From the NCBI GenBank assembly GCA_965277495.1, contig OZ255824.1, positions 310,001-374,000 on the forward strand: DNA of 64,000 nt, written 5' to 3'. The number at the start of each line of letters is the position of its first letter. Positions within the stretch are counted from its first letter, which is position 1. The position numbers were made by a program, and so were the translations under genes. The notes beneath the pieces are model-generated. The model did not search any database and was not told the origin of the DNA. It saw only the letters and a program-made list of their open reading frames with translations. Origin of the DNA: CAHJXG01 sp965277495 (GTDB taxonomy: Bacteria > Pseudomonadota > Alphaproteobacteria > Acetobacterales > Acetobacteraceae). This document shows, piece after piece, positions 18,703 to 27,177 of this stretch.

Positions 18703-18739
18703 GGCGGACGGCAGCAGCTTCAGGTCGCCGTCCGCCTTT
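18703..18739 (+). terminator. intrinsic terminator of the decarboxylase gene
   Basis: A perfect 10-bp stem pairs GGCGGACGGC (18703-18712) with GCCGTCCGCC (18727-18736) around a 14-nt loop, followed by TTT and shortly after by TTTTATT. It lies 8 bp after the stop codon. Confidence 0.85.
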
Positions 18740-18879
18740 CCGGTTTTATTACGCTCAGGTGGCATTTCGTCGAAGTTCATGCGCGCTTGCAGCAGCAAGC
18801 TGTCGACTTTCAGCGTGCGGCTACCGTAATTCCGCACTACAATGATCCCATAACCTACTAGGCTGACCACGAGGACACA

Positions 18880-20337
18880 TTGGCAGACCGGCTATCCAGC
18901 GGCATAGAAGGCCTCGACACGATCCTGGCCGGCGGTTTCATACCAGGCGGGATCACCATCATCCAGGGCAGGCCGGGCGCCGGCAAGACGATCCTGGGCA
19001 ACCAGATGTGCTTCAACCACGCCCGCGTTGGACGCAAGGCGCTCTATGTCACGCTCTTGGCCGAGAGCCACGCCCGCATGCTGATGCATATCGGCAGCCT
19101 GGATTTCTTCGATGAATCAGCGATCCCAGATCATGTGTACTATCTGAGCGCGTTTTCCGTGCTGGAAACGGATGGGCTGCGCGGCTTGCTGACCCTGCTG
19201 CGGCGCGAGGTGCGGGCACACGAGGCGACGATGCTCGTCCTCGATGGCCTGGTGGCGGCGGAGCTGGAGGCCGGTTCGGACATCGAGTTCAAGAAGTTCA
19301 TCCATGAGATGCAAATACAGGCGACTGTCGCCGACTGCACGATGTTCCTGCTCACCAGCGGCGACCCGGACGCCCAGGCCACGGCCGAGCACACCATGGT
19401 CGATTGCGTGATCGACGTGCGTAGCCGCCTTTACGGATGGCGGTCGGAACGTGACCTGGAGGTGGTCAAGCGCCGCGGCGCCAGCCATCTGCAAGGCCAT
19501 CACGCCTTCACCATCACCGACGCCGGCATCACGGTCTATCCGCGCTTCGAGGCCTTGCGGAATGGCGCCGTGGCCGCCAAGCCGTCCGACGCCGCGGTCC
19601 CATCCGGGCTGCCCCAGCTCGACCGCATGTTCGGCGGCGGCATTCCGCAAAGTTCGGTTACGATGCTGGAGGGGCCGCCCGGCGCCGGCAAAACCACGCT
19701 GGGCCTGCATTTCCTCGGCATGTGCAGCGCCGCCGAGCCCGGACTGATGTTCACCAGCTCGGACACGGCGGACACGCTGCTCGCCAAGGCCCGCGCGCTT
19801 GCCTTGCCGGCAGCGGAGCTCATCGCCTCCGGCCATATCGAAGTAGTTTGCCAGCACAGTGTCGACGGACTGCTCGACGCCGCGATCCATCGCCTGATGC
19901 ACGCTGTCCGCAGCAAGGGCGCCCAGCGCCTCTGCGTCGACAGCTTCGCGGCATTGCTGCATCTGGCACCCGACACCACCCGCCTTCCTGCCGTATTCGC
20001 CACCCTGCTGCATGAGTTGCGCGTGCTCGGGGTCACCAGCCTTTTCACCGCCGAGACCAACGAAAACTTCGGCCATCCTGGTTCGCCCGCCATGCCGGGC
20101 GTGCCGTACGGCAGCCTGGCGGGGATCACCGACAACATCGTCACCATGCGGCTGGCCGAGCAACGGTCGTCGCTGGTGCGGACAATCTCGATCCTGAAGG
20201 CGAGGAACGCGCCGGTCGACCCCAGGATGCGCCTGTTCGAAATTGGCGCACAGGGCATCGCGATCGCACCAGGCGTCGGCGACCCGGACGCCCCGCGCAC
20301 GGGCTTCATGCCCAGCCCGCTACAGCAGGGCGACTAG
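18880..20337 (+). CDS. KaiC-like double RecA-domain ATPase
   Basis: A 485-aa protein with two KaiC/RadA-type P-loop domains. Walker A motifs are GRPGAGKT at 30-37 and GPPGAGKT at about 265-272. In cyanobacterial KaiC the position after Walker A carries a Glu pair needed for hydrolysis. Here domain 1 reads TLLAES (one Glu lost) and domain 2 reads FTSSDTA (both lost), so activity is probably altered. Both IPGG/GGGIPQ entry loops are kept. The start is TTG at 18880 behind GAGG. A receiver protein follows after 1 nt. No KaiA or KaiB is present, so a circadian role should not be assumed. Confidence 0.88.
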   Translation: MADRLSSGIEGLDTILAGGFIPGGITIIQGRPGAGKTILGNQMCFNHARVGRKALYVTLLAESHARMLMHIGSLDFFDESAIPDHVYYLSAFSVLETDGLRGLLTLLRREVRAHEATMLVLDGLVAAELEAGSDIEFKKFIHEMQIQATVADCTMFLLTSGDPDAQATAEHTMVDCVIDVRSRLYGWRSERDLEVVKRRGASHLQGHHAFTITDAGITVYPRFEALRNGAVAAKPSDAAVPSGLPQLDRMFGGGIPQSSVTMLEGPPGAGKTTLGLHFLGMCSAAEPGLMFTSSDTADTLLAKARALALPAAELIASGHIEVVCQHSVDGLLDAAIHRLMHAVRSKGAQRLCVDSFAALLHLAPDTTRLPAVFATLLHELRVLGVTSLFTAETNENFGHPGSPAMPGVPYGSLAGITDNIVTMRLAEQRSSLVRTISILKARNAPVDPRMRLFEIGAQGIAIAPGVGDPDAPRTGFMPSPLQQGD

Positions 20338-20338
20338 C

Positions 20339-20737
20339 GTGGCGCGCACAGTGCTGGTGGTGGATGACGAGTTCGGCGTGGCCGAGGTGCTGGACGCCAT
20401 CTTGACCGACGAGGGATACCGCGTGGTGACCGCCACCAACGGCAGGCAGGCGCTGGCCCGCATCGCCGAGCAGCCGCCGGACCTGATCCTGCTGGACTAC
20501 ATGATGCCGATCCTCGATGGCGTCGCAGTGCTGCGCGCCTTGTCCGCCGATCCGGCCGCCCAGAACCTGCCGGTCGTGGTCATGAGCGCTTTGCCCGAGG
20601 AAGTAATCTCCACAAAAACAAAGAATTACGCGGCATTCTTGCGGAAGCCGTTCCGGATCAAGACGGTGCTCGCCGCGGTCGCTCATGCCATGACGGCGCC
20701 GGATGGCTTCCTGGCCCGCGGTGGCCAGCTTGGCTGA
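20339..20737 (+). CDS. single-domain response regulator (CheY-like)
   Basis: A 132-aa receiver domain with no output domain. The acidic pocket is DDE at 9-11, the phospho-acceptor is Asp53 in LILLDYMMP, and the conserved Lys lies in FLRKPF near residue 104. The start GTG lies 1 nt after the KaiC stop, indicating tight co-expression. No histidine kinase is adjacent. KaiC-like ATPases of non-cyanobacteria are sometimes encoded with signalling domains, so it may relay to or from the KaiC-like protein; that is inference. Confidence 0.9.
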   Translation: MARTVLVVDDEFGVAEVLDAILTDEGYRVVTATNGRQALARIAEQPPDLILLDYMMPILDGVAVLRALSADPAAQNLPVVVMSALPEEVISTKTKNYAAFLRKPFRIKTVLAAVAHAMTAPDGFLARGGQLG

Positions 20738-20744
20738 CGGGCCG

Positions 20745-21554
20745 ATGGGGTTGGAAGCCATGGCCGCCCTGGTGCCCGACGGCGCATTGCTGGCGCTGCC
20801 GCCGGACAATTCGTTGACGCCCAGCGCCTTCGCCCGCGCGCTGGTGCGCCGCGGCGTGCGCCGGCTGCGCCTGGTCGGAGTCCCGGTCTCCGGCTATGCG
20901 GCCGACCTGCTGATCGGCGCCGGGTGCGTCGCGCAATTGCAGACCAGCGCCGTGACTTTGGGCGAGGCTGGGACCGCGCCGCGCTTCACCGCCGCCTTGG
21001 CCGACGGCAGCATCGAGCTGCTGGATGCCACCTGCCCAGCCATCCACACCATGCTGCAGGCCGCCGAAAAGGGCGTGCCGTTCATGCCGTTGCGCGGCCT
21101 GCTGGGCAGCGATGTGCTGGCGCATCGCCCGGATTGGCAGGTCGTGCAGAACCCGTTCAGCAGCGCGCCCGACCTGATCGTCCTATTGCCGGCGCTGGCG
21201 CCCGACTTCGCCGTGTTCCACGCAGCGCTCGGCGACGCTCATGGCAACGTTTGGATCGGGCGGCGGCGTGAGCTCGCGACCATCGCCCACGCGGCCCGCC
21301 GGGTGCTGGCGACCGTGGAGCGCATGGCGCCGGGCAACCTGCTCGACGACGAGCGCCTGGCGCCTGGGGTCATCAGCGCCACCTACATCGAGGCGCTGGC
21401 GGTGGCCGAGCGCGGCGCATGGCCGCTGGGGCTGCTGGATGAATACCCGGCCGACACGGCCCACCTGCGGGATTATGCCCGTGCAGCCCGCACCACCGAG
21501 GGCTTCCACGCCTATCTCGACCGCTACGTGCTGAACCAGGCCAAGGCCGCGTGA
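20745..21554 (+). CDS. CoA-transferase-family alpha subunit (IpdA/glutaconate CoA-transferase-like)
   Basis: About 269 aa, family I CoA-transferase fold. Landmarks are LVPDGALLALPPD near the N-terminus, PFMPLRGLLGSD, PDLIVLLPALAPDFAVFHAALGDAHGNVWIG (the HA..D..GNV signature) and an ATYIEALAVAERGAWP tail. The start is uncertain: ATG at 20703 would overlap the receiver gene by 35 bp, ATG at 20745 avoids this, and ATG at 20760 is also in frame. It overlaps the beta-subunit start by 4 bp (GTGA). Together the two would act on an acyl-CoA; the substrate is unknown. Confidence 0.85.
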   Translation: MGLEAMAALVPDGALLALPPDNSLTPSAFARALVRRGVRRLRLVGVPVSGYAADLLIGAGCVAQLQTSAVTLGEAGTAPRFTAALADGSIELLDATCPAIHTMLQAAEKGVPFMPLRGLLGSDVLAHRPDWQVVQNPFSSAPDLIVLLPALAPDFAVFHAALGDAHGNVWIGRRRELATIAHAARRVLATVERMAPGNLLDDERLAPGVISATYIEALAVAERGAWPLGLLDEYPADTAHLRDYARAARTTEGFHAYLDRYVLNQAKAA

Positions 21555-22300
21555 TCCAGCCGGAGGAGCGCCTCGCCGCCGCCATCGCCGCGCTGATCCT
21601 CGACCCCGCGGCGCCGCCCGCCCGCCACATCGCCGTCGGCGCGGCCAGCCCCATTCCCGCCGCCGCCTGCTGGCTGGCTCGCATGATGGGCCATCCGGTC
21701 CGCCTTTCCCTGCTGCACCGTCCGCGGGGCAACCCGTTCACCGAAGGCTCGCGTGAGCTGTTCGACCTGGCGGGCCAGGGCCGCATCGACCTGTTCTTCC
21801 TCGGCGGCGGCCAGATCGACGGCCAGGCCAACCTCAACCTGGTCGGCACCGGCGAGTGGCCCGGACGCACTGCCCGCTTCCCCGGCAGCTTCGGCTCCGC
21901 CTTCATGTATCTGATGGTCCCACGCACGATCCTGTTCCGGGACGAGCACAGCCCGCGCGTGCTCGTCCGGCGCGTCGACGCCGTCAGCGCCCCAGGCGTG
22001 TCGCCACCGAGCCATTTCCGCCGCGGCACGGCGCAGGCGCTCGTCACCGGACGCTGCGTTTTCAGCTTCGACCCGGCCGCCGCGCGGTTCCGCCTCACGT
22101 CGCTGCATCCCGGCCAGACGGCGGCGGACGTCCGCGCCGCGACCGGCTTCGATTATGACGAACCCGGCGGCGGAGCCGACGCACCAACCACGCCCGACCC
22201 CACCGAAGCACAGCTCGCCTTGCTGCGCGGCCCGGTTTGTGACGAGATGCGCGGCACCTATCCGGAGTTTTGCGGCCGGGTCTGGCGGAGGGCGGCGTGA
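21551..22300 (+). CDS. CoA-transferase-family beta subunit (IpdB-like), catalytic Glu apparently missing
   Basis: 249 aa with a GTG start overlapping the alpha-subunit stop. FFLGGGQIDGQANLNLVG and a later RFPGSFGSA match the beta-subunit pattern (QVD..GN.N, GxGG). The position where true CoA-transferases carry the acyl-accepting Glu (E-S/N-G) reads LSLLHRPRG, so that Glu seems absent. IpdB of actinobacterial steroid degradation also lacks it and works as a CoA-dependent hydrolase. This protein may therefore be a hydrolase rather than a transferase (inference). Its stop overlaps the next start. Confidence 0.8.
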   Translation: MIQPEERLAAAIAALILDPAAPPARHIAVGAASPIPAAACWLARMMGHPVRLSLLHRPRGNPFTEGSRELFDLAGQGRIDLFFLGGGQIDGQANLNLVGTGEWPGRTARFPGSFGSAFMYLMVPRTILFRDEHSPRVLVRRVDAVSAPGVSPPSHFRRGTAQALVTGRCVFSFDPAAARFRLTSLHPGQTAADVRAATGFDYDEPGGGADAPTTPDPTEAQLALLRGPVCDEMRGTYPEFCGRVWRRAA

Positions 22301-23571
22301 TGGATGGCGGCACGAGCAAACCGGCGGGCAAGGGCCTCGCCGCCTCCCCCGGCGCACTGGCCGGGCTGCGCGTTGTGGACCTGACCCGGGTGCTCGGCGG
22401 GCCGTATTGCACCATGATCCTGGCCGACCATGGCGCGGAGGTCATCAAGGTCGAGCCGCCGCAGGGCGACGAGGTGCGCGACTGGGGACCGCCCTTCCTG
22501 GAACAGGCCTCGGGCGAGCGCGACGCCAGCTATTTCATCGGCGTGAACCGCAACAAGCGCAGCATCGCGCTCGACCTGGCCCAGGCCGCCGGACGCGCCG
22601 TGCTGCTGCGCCTGATCGAAACCGCCGACGTGCTGGTCGAGAACTTCAAGCCCGGCGCCATGGAGCGTTGGGGCCTGGGCTACGAGGCGGACCTGGCGCC
22701 GCGGTTCCCTCGGCTGATCCACTGCCGCGTGTCCGGTTTCGGCGCCGATGGGCCGCTGGGCGGGCTGCCGGGTTACGACGCGATCCTGCAGGCGATGACC
22801 GGGCTGATGAGCGTGAACGGCGATCCGTCGACCGGGCCGCTGCGGCTCGGCACCCCGGTCGTCGACCTCGCGACCGGGCTGTTCTCCAGCGTCGGCATCC
22901 TGATGGCGCTGCACGAGCGCGCGGCGTCCGGACGCGGGCAGTATCTGGACATGACGTTGCACGACTGCGGCATGGCATTGTTGCATCCGCACGCCGCCAA
23001 CTATTTCCTGAATGGCATACGTCCGCTGCCGATCGGCAATCCGCACCCGAACCTGGCGCCCTACCAGCAGTTCGCTACCGCGACCGGCCAGATTTTCGTG
23101 GCCGCTGGCAATGACGGCCAATTCCGCAAGCTGTGCGAGCACATCGGACGGCCCGACCTGGCTGGCGACCCTCGCTTCCGCAACAACGCCGCCCGCGTGC
23201 AGAACCGGGAGGCGCTTGCGGAACAACTGGGGCAGGCTTTTGCCGAGCAGGATGGCGAGGCGCTGTGCCAGGCCCTGCTGCGGGCCGGCCTCCCGGCCGG
23301 GCCGGTGATGGCGGTGGACCAGGCGGTGCAGTCGGAACACGCCGCCGCCCGCGCGATGGTGACCGAACTGCCGTTGGACGGCGGCGGCGCCTTTCGTGCG
23401 CTCGGCACTCCGATCAAGCTCAGCCGCACCCCCGGCGGCACCCGCGCGCCGCCGCCGCAGTTCAACGAGCACGGCGCGGATGTTCTGGCCGGACTCGGCT
23501 ACAGCAAGACGGAAGTGCAGCAGTTGCGCGACGATGGCATCCTGCACGACACGCGGCGCAAGCTGAACTAA
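22300..23571 (+). CDS. CaiB/BaiF family (type III) CoA-transferase
   Basis: A 423-aa family III CoA-transferase, which moves CoA between carboxylic acids. The N-terminal motif LRVVDLTRVLGGPYCTM and ADHGAEVIKVEPP are classic, GVNRNKRSIALDL follows, and the catalytic Asp should be the one in the GYDAILQAMTGLM segment. The ATG at 22300 overlaps the beta-subunit stop by one base; GTG 22297 and ATG 22270 are also in frame. It is the last gene of the KaiC-receiver-CoA operon. The substrate cannot be inferred. Confidence 0.9.
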   Translation: MDGGTSKPAGKGLAASPGALAGLRVVDLTRVLGGPYCTMILADHGAEVIKVEPPQGDEVRDWGPPFLEQASGERDASYFIGVNRNKRSIALDLAQAAGRAVLLRLIETADVLVENFKPGAMERWGLGYEADLAPRFPRLIHCRVSGFGADGPLGGLPGYDAILQAMTGLMSVNGDPSTGPLRLGTPVVDLATGLFSSVGILMALHERAASGRGQYLDMTLHDCGMALLHPHAANYFLNGIRPLPIGNPHPNLAPYQQFATATGQIFVAAGNDGQFRKLCEHIGRPDLAGDPRFRNNAARVQNREALAEQLGQAFAEQDGEALCQALLRAGLPAGPVMAVDQAVQSEHAAARAMVTELPLDGGGAFRALGTPIKLSRTPGGTRAPPPQFNEHGADVLAGLGYSKTEVQQLRDDGILHDTRRKLN

Positions 23572-23598
23572 CGGCTCAGCACGCCCGGTACGCATTCA

Positions 23599-24450
23599 TC
23601 ACGGCGTTTCCTGCTCGATGTTCCGCCCCGCGTCCTGGCGCAGCCGGTGGAAACTGCGGCGGCTGAAGGGCAACATGCCAAGGTATATCAGCCCGGCGCA
23701 GGCCAGCGCCGCCCATGGGTCGGCCACCAGCACGGCGGTAAACGTCCCGACCCCCAGCAGCATCGGCAGCACGAACTCGCGCGGAACCTTGAAGTTCTTG
23801 AAGCTCCACACCGGCAGCGTGCTGACGAGCAGCAATGCAATGCCCGCGAGCACCACGGCGCAGAACAGCGGATTATGCGCGAGCGCCTCCAGCCATGACA
23901 GTCCGAGCGAGCGGGCCTCTAACCCGAGGAACAACGGAAACAGCGCAAGCCCGGCCCCCGCCGGCGCCGGCACGCCGGTGAAAAAACTGTAGGCGTAGGC
24001 GTGCGCGATCGGCGGCGGCGTGTCGAGCGTGGCGTTGAACCGCGCCAGCCGCAGCGCCATGCACACTGCGAACATCAGGCAGGGCGTGAACCCGAAGCCG
24101 CCGGCAACCCGCAGGGACCACAGATACAGCACGAATGCCGGCGCCACGCCGAAGCAGCAGAAATCCGTCAGGCTGTCGAACTCCGCGCCAAACCGCGACG
24201 TCGCCTTGAGCAGCCGCGCCAGCCGCCCGTCCATCCCGTCGATGCAGGCGGCCACCACGATCGCCACCGCAGCGGCGCCGAAGCGTCCGTCGAGCGCATA
24301 GCGCATGCTGGTCAGCCCGGCGCATAATCCGAGTAACGTCAGGATGTTGGGGATCATCCGGTTGAACGACGGCCCGGCATAGCGTGGACGGCGCCGCGGC
24401 CGGAACCGTGTCCGCAGCCGCCGGACCGGGGACGCCGCCCGTTCCGTCAT
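23599..24450 (-). CDS. pssA: CDP-diacylglycerol-serine O-phosphatidyltransferase
   Basis: A 283-aa type II (membrane) phosphatidylserine synthase. It makes phosphatidylserine, which Psd converts to phosphatidylethanolamine. The CDP-alcohol phosphotransferase motif is complete: DG-x2-AR-x8-G-x3-D-x3-D, starting at DGRLAR near residue 93. Several hydrophobic helices surround it and the N-terminus is Arg-rich. It lies 13 nt downstream of psd on the same strand, the usual psd-pssA pair. Confidence 0.95.
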   Translation of the reverse strand: MTERAASPVRRLRTRFRPRRRPRYAGPSFNRMIPNILTLLGLCAGLTSMRYALDGRFGAAAVAIVVAACIDGMDGRLARLLKATSRFGAEFDSLTDFCCFGVAPAFVLYLWSLRVAGGFGFTPCLMFAVCMALRLARFNATLDTPPPIAHAYAYSFFTGVPAPAGAGLALFPLFLGLEARSLGLSWLEALAHNPLFCAVVLAGIALLLVSTLPVWSFKNFKVPREFVLPMLLGVGTFTAVLVADPWAALACAGLIYLGMLPFSRRSFHRLRQDAGRNIEQETP

Positions 24451-24463
24451 GATCCCCGGGCCA

Positions 24464-25138
24464 TCAAGCGGCCGACAGCTCGGCGATCACCGTCTCGCCA
24501 CCGATCATCAACTGCCCTTCGGCCACCAGCGGGCGCACGCCCTCGGGAAGATACAGGTCGGTCCGGCTGCCGAAGCGGATGATGCCGAACCGGCTGCCGG
24601 CAGCGACGAAATCGCCCTCGCGCACCTGGCAGACGATCCGCCGCGCGATCAGCCCGGCGATCTGCACGATCGCCATCTCCCGCCCGTCTGCCAGCCGCAG
24701 TGCTAGGGCGTTGCGCTCGTTGTGATCGCTCGCCTTGTCCATGCTGGCATTGACGAACTTGCCGTGGCGATAGGCGATGCGCGTGACCGTCCCGCTCGCC
24801 GGCATGCGGTTCACGTGCACGTCCAGCACCGAGAGGAAGATCGCCACCCGCCAGCGGGGCGCGGTGCCCAGGCCCAGTTCCGCCGGCGGGATCGCTGTGA
24901 TCACCGACACGATGCGTCCGTCGGCGGGGGCCAGCACGGCGCCGGGCCGCCCCGGCGGCACCCGTTCGGGGTCGCGGAAGAAATACAGGCAGAACAGCAG
25001 GAATGCGACGCCAAGCCAGGCCAGCCACGCCCCTGCCACGAGCCCGATCAGTATGATGACCACGGCCACTAGCAGGAAAGGCCGGCCGGCCGGGTGCGGC
25101 GGCGCCAGGACGGAGCGAAACGAATCGAGGGGGGTCAT
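24464..25138 (-). CDS. psd: phosphatidylserine decarboxylase proenzyme
   Basis: A 224-aa short-type Psd. The chain is cut between Gly190 and Ser191 in RFGSRTD, creating the pyruvoyl group on the alpha chain. A hydrophobic N-terminal segment (residues about 22-50) anchors it to the membrane. LSVLDVHVNR and SDHNERNAL are family signatures. It forms an operon with pssA. Confidence 0.95.
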   Translation of the reverse strand: MTPLDSFRSVLAPPHPAGRPFLLVAVVIILIGLVAGAWLAWLGVAFLLFCLYFFRDPERVPPGRPGAVLAPADGRIVSVITAIPPAELGLGTAPRWRVAIFLSVLDVHVNRMPASGTVTRIAYRHGKFVNASMDKASDHNERNALALRLADGREMAIVQIAGLIARRIVCQVREGDFVAAGSRFGIIRFGSRTDLYLPEGVRPLVAEGQLMIGGETVIAELSAA

Positions 25139-25203
25139 CGGTCACGGTATGGGGATTGCGGCGATTATGGGCAAGTCCGTTGGCGCCATGGCGGACCCGC
25201 CCG

Positions 25204-26193
25204 CTATGGCGTGGCTGTCGGCATCGCGAATGCCTGCCCTGGGTAGATCAGCCGGGGATCGCGGATCTGGTCGCGGTTGGCCAGGTATATGACGGTGTAG
25301 CGCACCCCGGTCCCGTAAGCCCGCCGCGCCAGCCGCCACAGGGTTTGACCCGGCTGCACCACGACCCGGCCCGACGCAAGCTCTGCAACCGGCACCGCCG
25401 AGCGCTGGAACGGCAGCTCGACCCGGACCGAAACCTTGCCGGCGGCGGTGAGCTGATCGACGCGCAGCTTATGCACCCCGGATGCGACCATGCCCTGCGG
25501 CGTCAGTGCCCAGCGGCCCTGCGCGTCCGCCGTCGCATCCCCGGCGGCCGAATTGTCGACATACACCCGCACCGGCGCGCCCGGCGGCGCAGTACCCGCA
25601 AAGCGGATCGCGCCGTGGTCGTCGTAATCGACGGCATCAAGCCCCAGCCGCGCGTTGCCAGGCTTGCCCTTGGCGTCGGGCGCGCCTTGCAGCATACGCG
25701 GGGCGCCGGACGGGGGAACCAGCAGCGCCATCACCGGGTTGGCTGCGGCGCCCGGGGCTGGAACGGCGAGCAGGGCGCTGTCATGCCCCTTCACGTCGAG
25801 CCCAGCAACCGTGCGCGCCGACAGGCTCAGCTCCCGTCCTCCCGGCGCGAGGCGGGCATCGGGCGCCAGCACCCATTCGCCGCGGCCATCCGCCCGCGCC
25901 TGGCCCAGCGTCGTGTTGCCGTCGGTCACGGAAACCATCGCGCCGGGTTCCGCGCGCCCGGCAAACACCGCGTTGCCACTGGGATCGACCCGGACGATGT
26001 CGAAGCTGGGCGCGATTCGGGCGTCAGGCTGCGCATCCACAGCGGGCGCGGCATTCGGCACGGCGGGCAGCGCCAATGGGGGGTTCGCCGGCCAGAGCGA
26101 GTAAGCCGCCGCGGCAGCGCCCGCCACGCACACCAATCCCGCGACCGCCAAGCGGGCCAGGAGGAATCGGGACTGTGCGCCACCCATCGTCAT
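25204..26193 (-). CDS. LysM-domain cell-envelope protein with Ig-like repeats
   Basis: A 330-aa protein with one N-terminal membrane anchor (residues about 10-32), two bacterial Ig-like repeats of the pattern PGAxVxV...DGRGEW/AQGRWxLxP, and a C-terminal LysM domain (VVVQPGQTLWRLARRAYG) that binds peptidoglycan. Similar LysM/Ig proteins are widespread in alphaproteobacteria without a defined function. I chose the ATG at 26191-26193 since the 28 residues upstream look non-coding; the ATG at 26187 is equally possible. It lies 43 nt after the next gene upstream. Confidence 0.78.
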   Translation of the reverse strand: MTMGGAQSRFLLARLAVAGLVCVAGAAAAAYSLWPANPPLALPAVPNAAPAVDAQPDARIAPSFDIVRVDPSGNAVFAGRAEPGAMVSVTDGNTTLGQARADGRGEWVLAPDARLAPGGRELSLSARTVAGLDVKGHDSALLAVPAPGAAANPVMALLVPPSGAPRMLQGAPDAKGKPGNARLGLDAVDYDDHGAIRFAGTAPPGAPVRVYVDNSAAGDATADAQGRWALTPQGMVASGVHKLRVDQLTAAGKVSVRVELPFQRSAVPVAELASGRVVVQPGQTLWRLARRAYGTGVRYTVIYLANRDQIRDPRLIYPGQAFAMPTATP

Positions 26194-26236
26194 CGCCGAA
26201 CCGTAGTTCACCCGGCATCCGACTGCAATCATTGGG

Positions 26237-27091
26237 TTATCGTTGCAATAACCGACGGCCAACCCACACCGCCCCAACAGCCAGGGCCGCCGCCGTCAGC
26301 GCCGCCAAGGCCGGACCGGCCCGCCCGAGCCGCCTGCCGAACCGGGCCTCGGCCGCCGGCGTCAGCCACGCCGCCCCGAGCGCCAGCACGCAGGCAAGGT
26401 CGGCCGCGTTCAGGCCGGCCCGCACCAGCCGCCCTGCCCCGAGGTCCGCCGCCGCAGCCACGGTGGCCACCAACACCGGCGGCAGCGCAGCACCCAAGGG
26501 CCACGCCACCGCGGCTGCGGTCACGGCCACGAGCGCCGCCGTGACCCAAACGGAGGGTGCGCCGGCCACCAGCAGCCCGCCCGACAACGCCACCGCCGCC
26601 GCCAGCACCCGGCCGGCCGCGGCTTGTTGGCCCACCGCCCGTGCCAGCAGCCACGCCGCGACGCCGACGGCCAGCCACACGCGCCAGAACTCCGCCCGTG
26701 CCGGCGCCGATTCGGCCAACCACCATCCGGTCAACACGACCAGCGCCACCGGCAGCCAGCGCGCCGCCCGCCCGCGCAGCCATGGCGATGCTAGACCGGC
26801 CAGGGCGGCCGCCAGGGCCGGCAACAGCAGGAAGTCGGCCATGGCACGCGGCGCCAGCACGGCCCGCAGTGCAGCCGCCATTGGCAGCAGCGCCGCCCAA
26901 CCCGCCAAGGCGCCACCCGCGCCGGCAGCGGCAAGCAGCGGCCGCGGCCCCATTTTGCCAACCAGGCCCAATGCCAGCGCCACCCCCAACGCCATCAGCG
27001 GCGGTGCATAGGCGTGCAGCGCGGTGTCATGCAGCAGCGCCCCGGCGCGGCCCGGCAACGTCGACAGCGCCGGCAAGGAGAACGATGCCAT
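26237..27091 (-). CDS. alanine-rich polytopic membrane protein, function unknown
   Basis: About 284 aa, extremely Ala/Leu-rich, with around nine hydrophobic segments and Arg-rich loops such as RGRAARW and RFGRRLGRAG. No family is recognised. The start ATG at 27091 (MASFSLPAL) is preferred over the frame's far start at 27190, whose residues look random. It lies just upstream of the LysM gene on the same strand and divergent from cytochrome b561. Its opposite strand is also open, but that reading is Pro/Arg-rich and is taken as a shadow. Confidence 0.6.
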   Translation of the reverse strand: MASFSLPALSTLPGRAGALLHDTALHAYAPPLMALGVALALGLVGKMGPRPLLAAAGAGGALAGWAALLPMAAALRAVLAPRAMADFLLLPALAAALAGLASPWLRGRAARWLPVALVVLTGWWLAESAPARAEFWRVWLAVGVAAWLLARAVGQQAAAGRVLAAAVALSGGLLVAGAPSVWVTAALVAVTAAAVAWPLGAALPPVLVATVAAAADLGAGRLVRAGLNAADLACVLALGAAWLTPAAEARFGRRLGRAGPALAALTAAALAVGAVWVGRRLLQR

Positions 27092-27177
27092 GCCGCCCGC
27101 ATGACGATGCCGCGCAAATCCGTCAAGCCTGGGGCAAGCGGGCTTCCTCGTTACGCGATGCGGCGGCACAATGCGGC

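Noticed and set aside
26557..27177. Long Pro/Arg/Ala-rich N-terminal extension of cytochrome b561
   Set aside because: It is antisense to the alanine-rich membrane protein and lacks any domain; the cytochrome starts at 27178.
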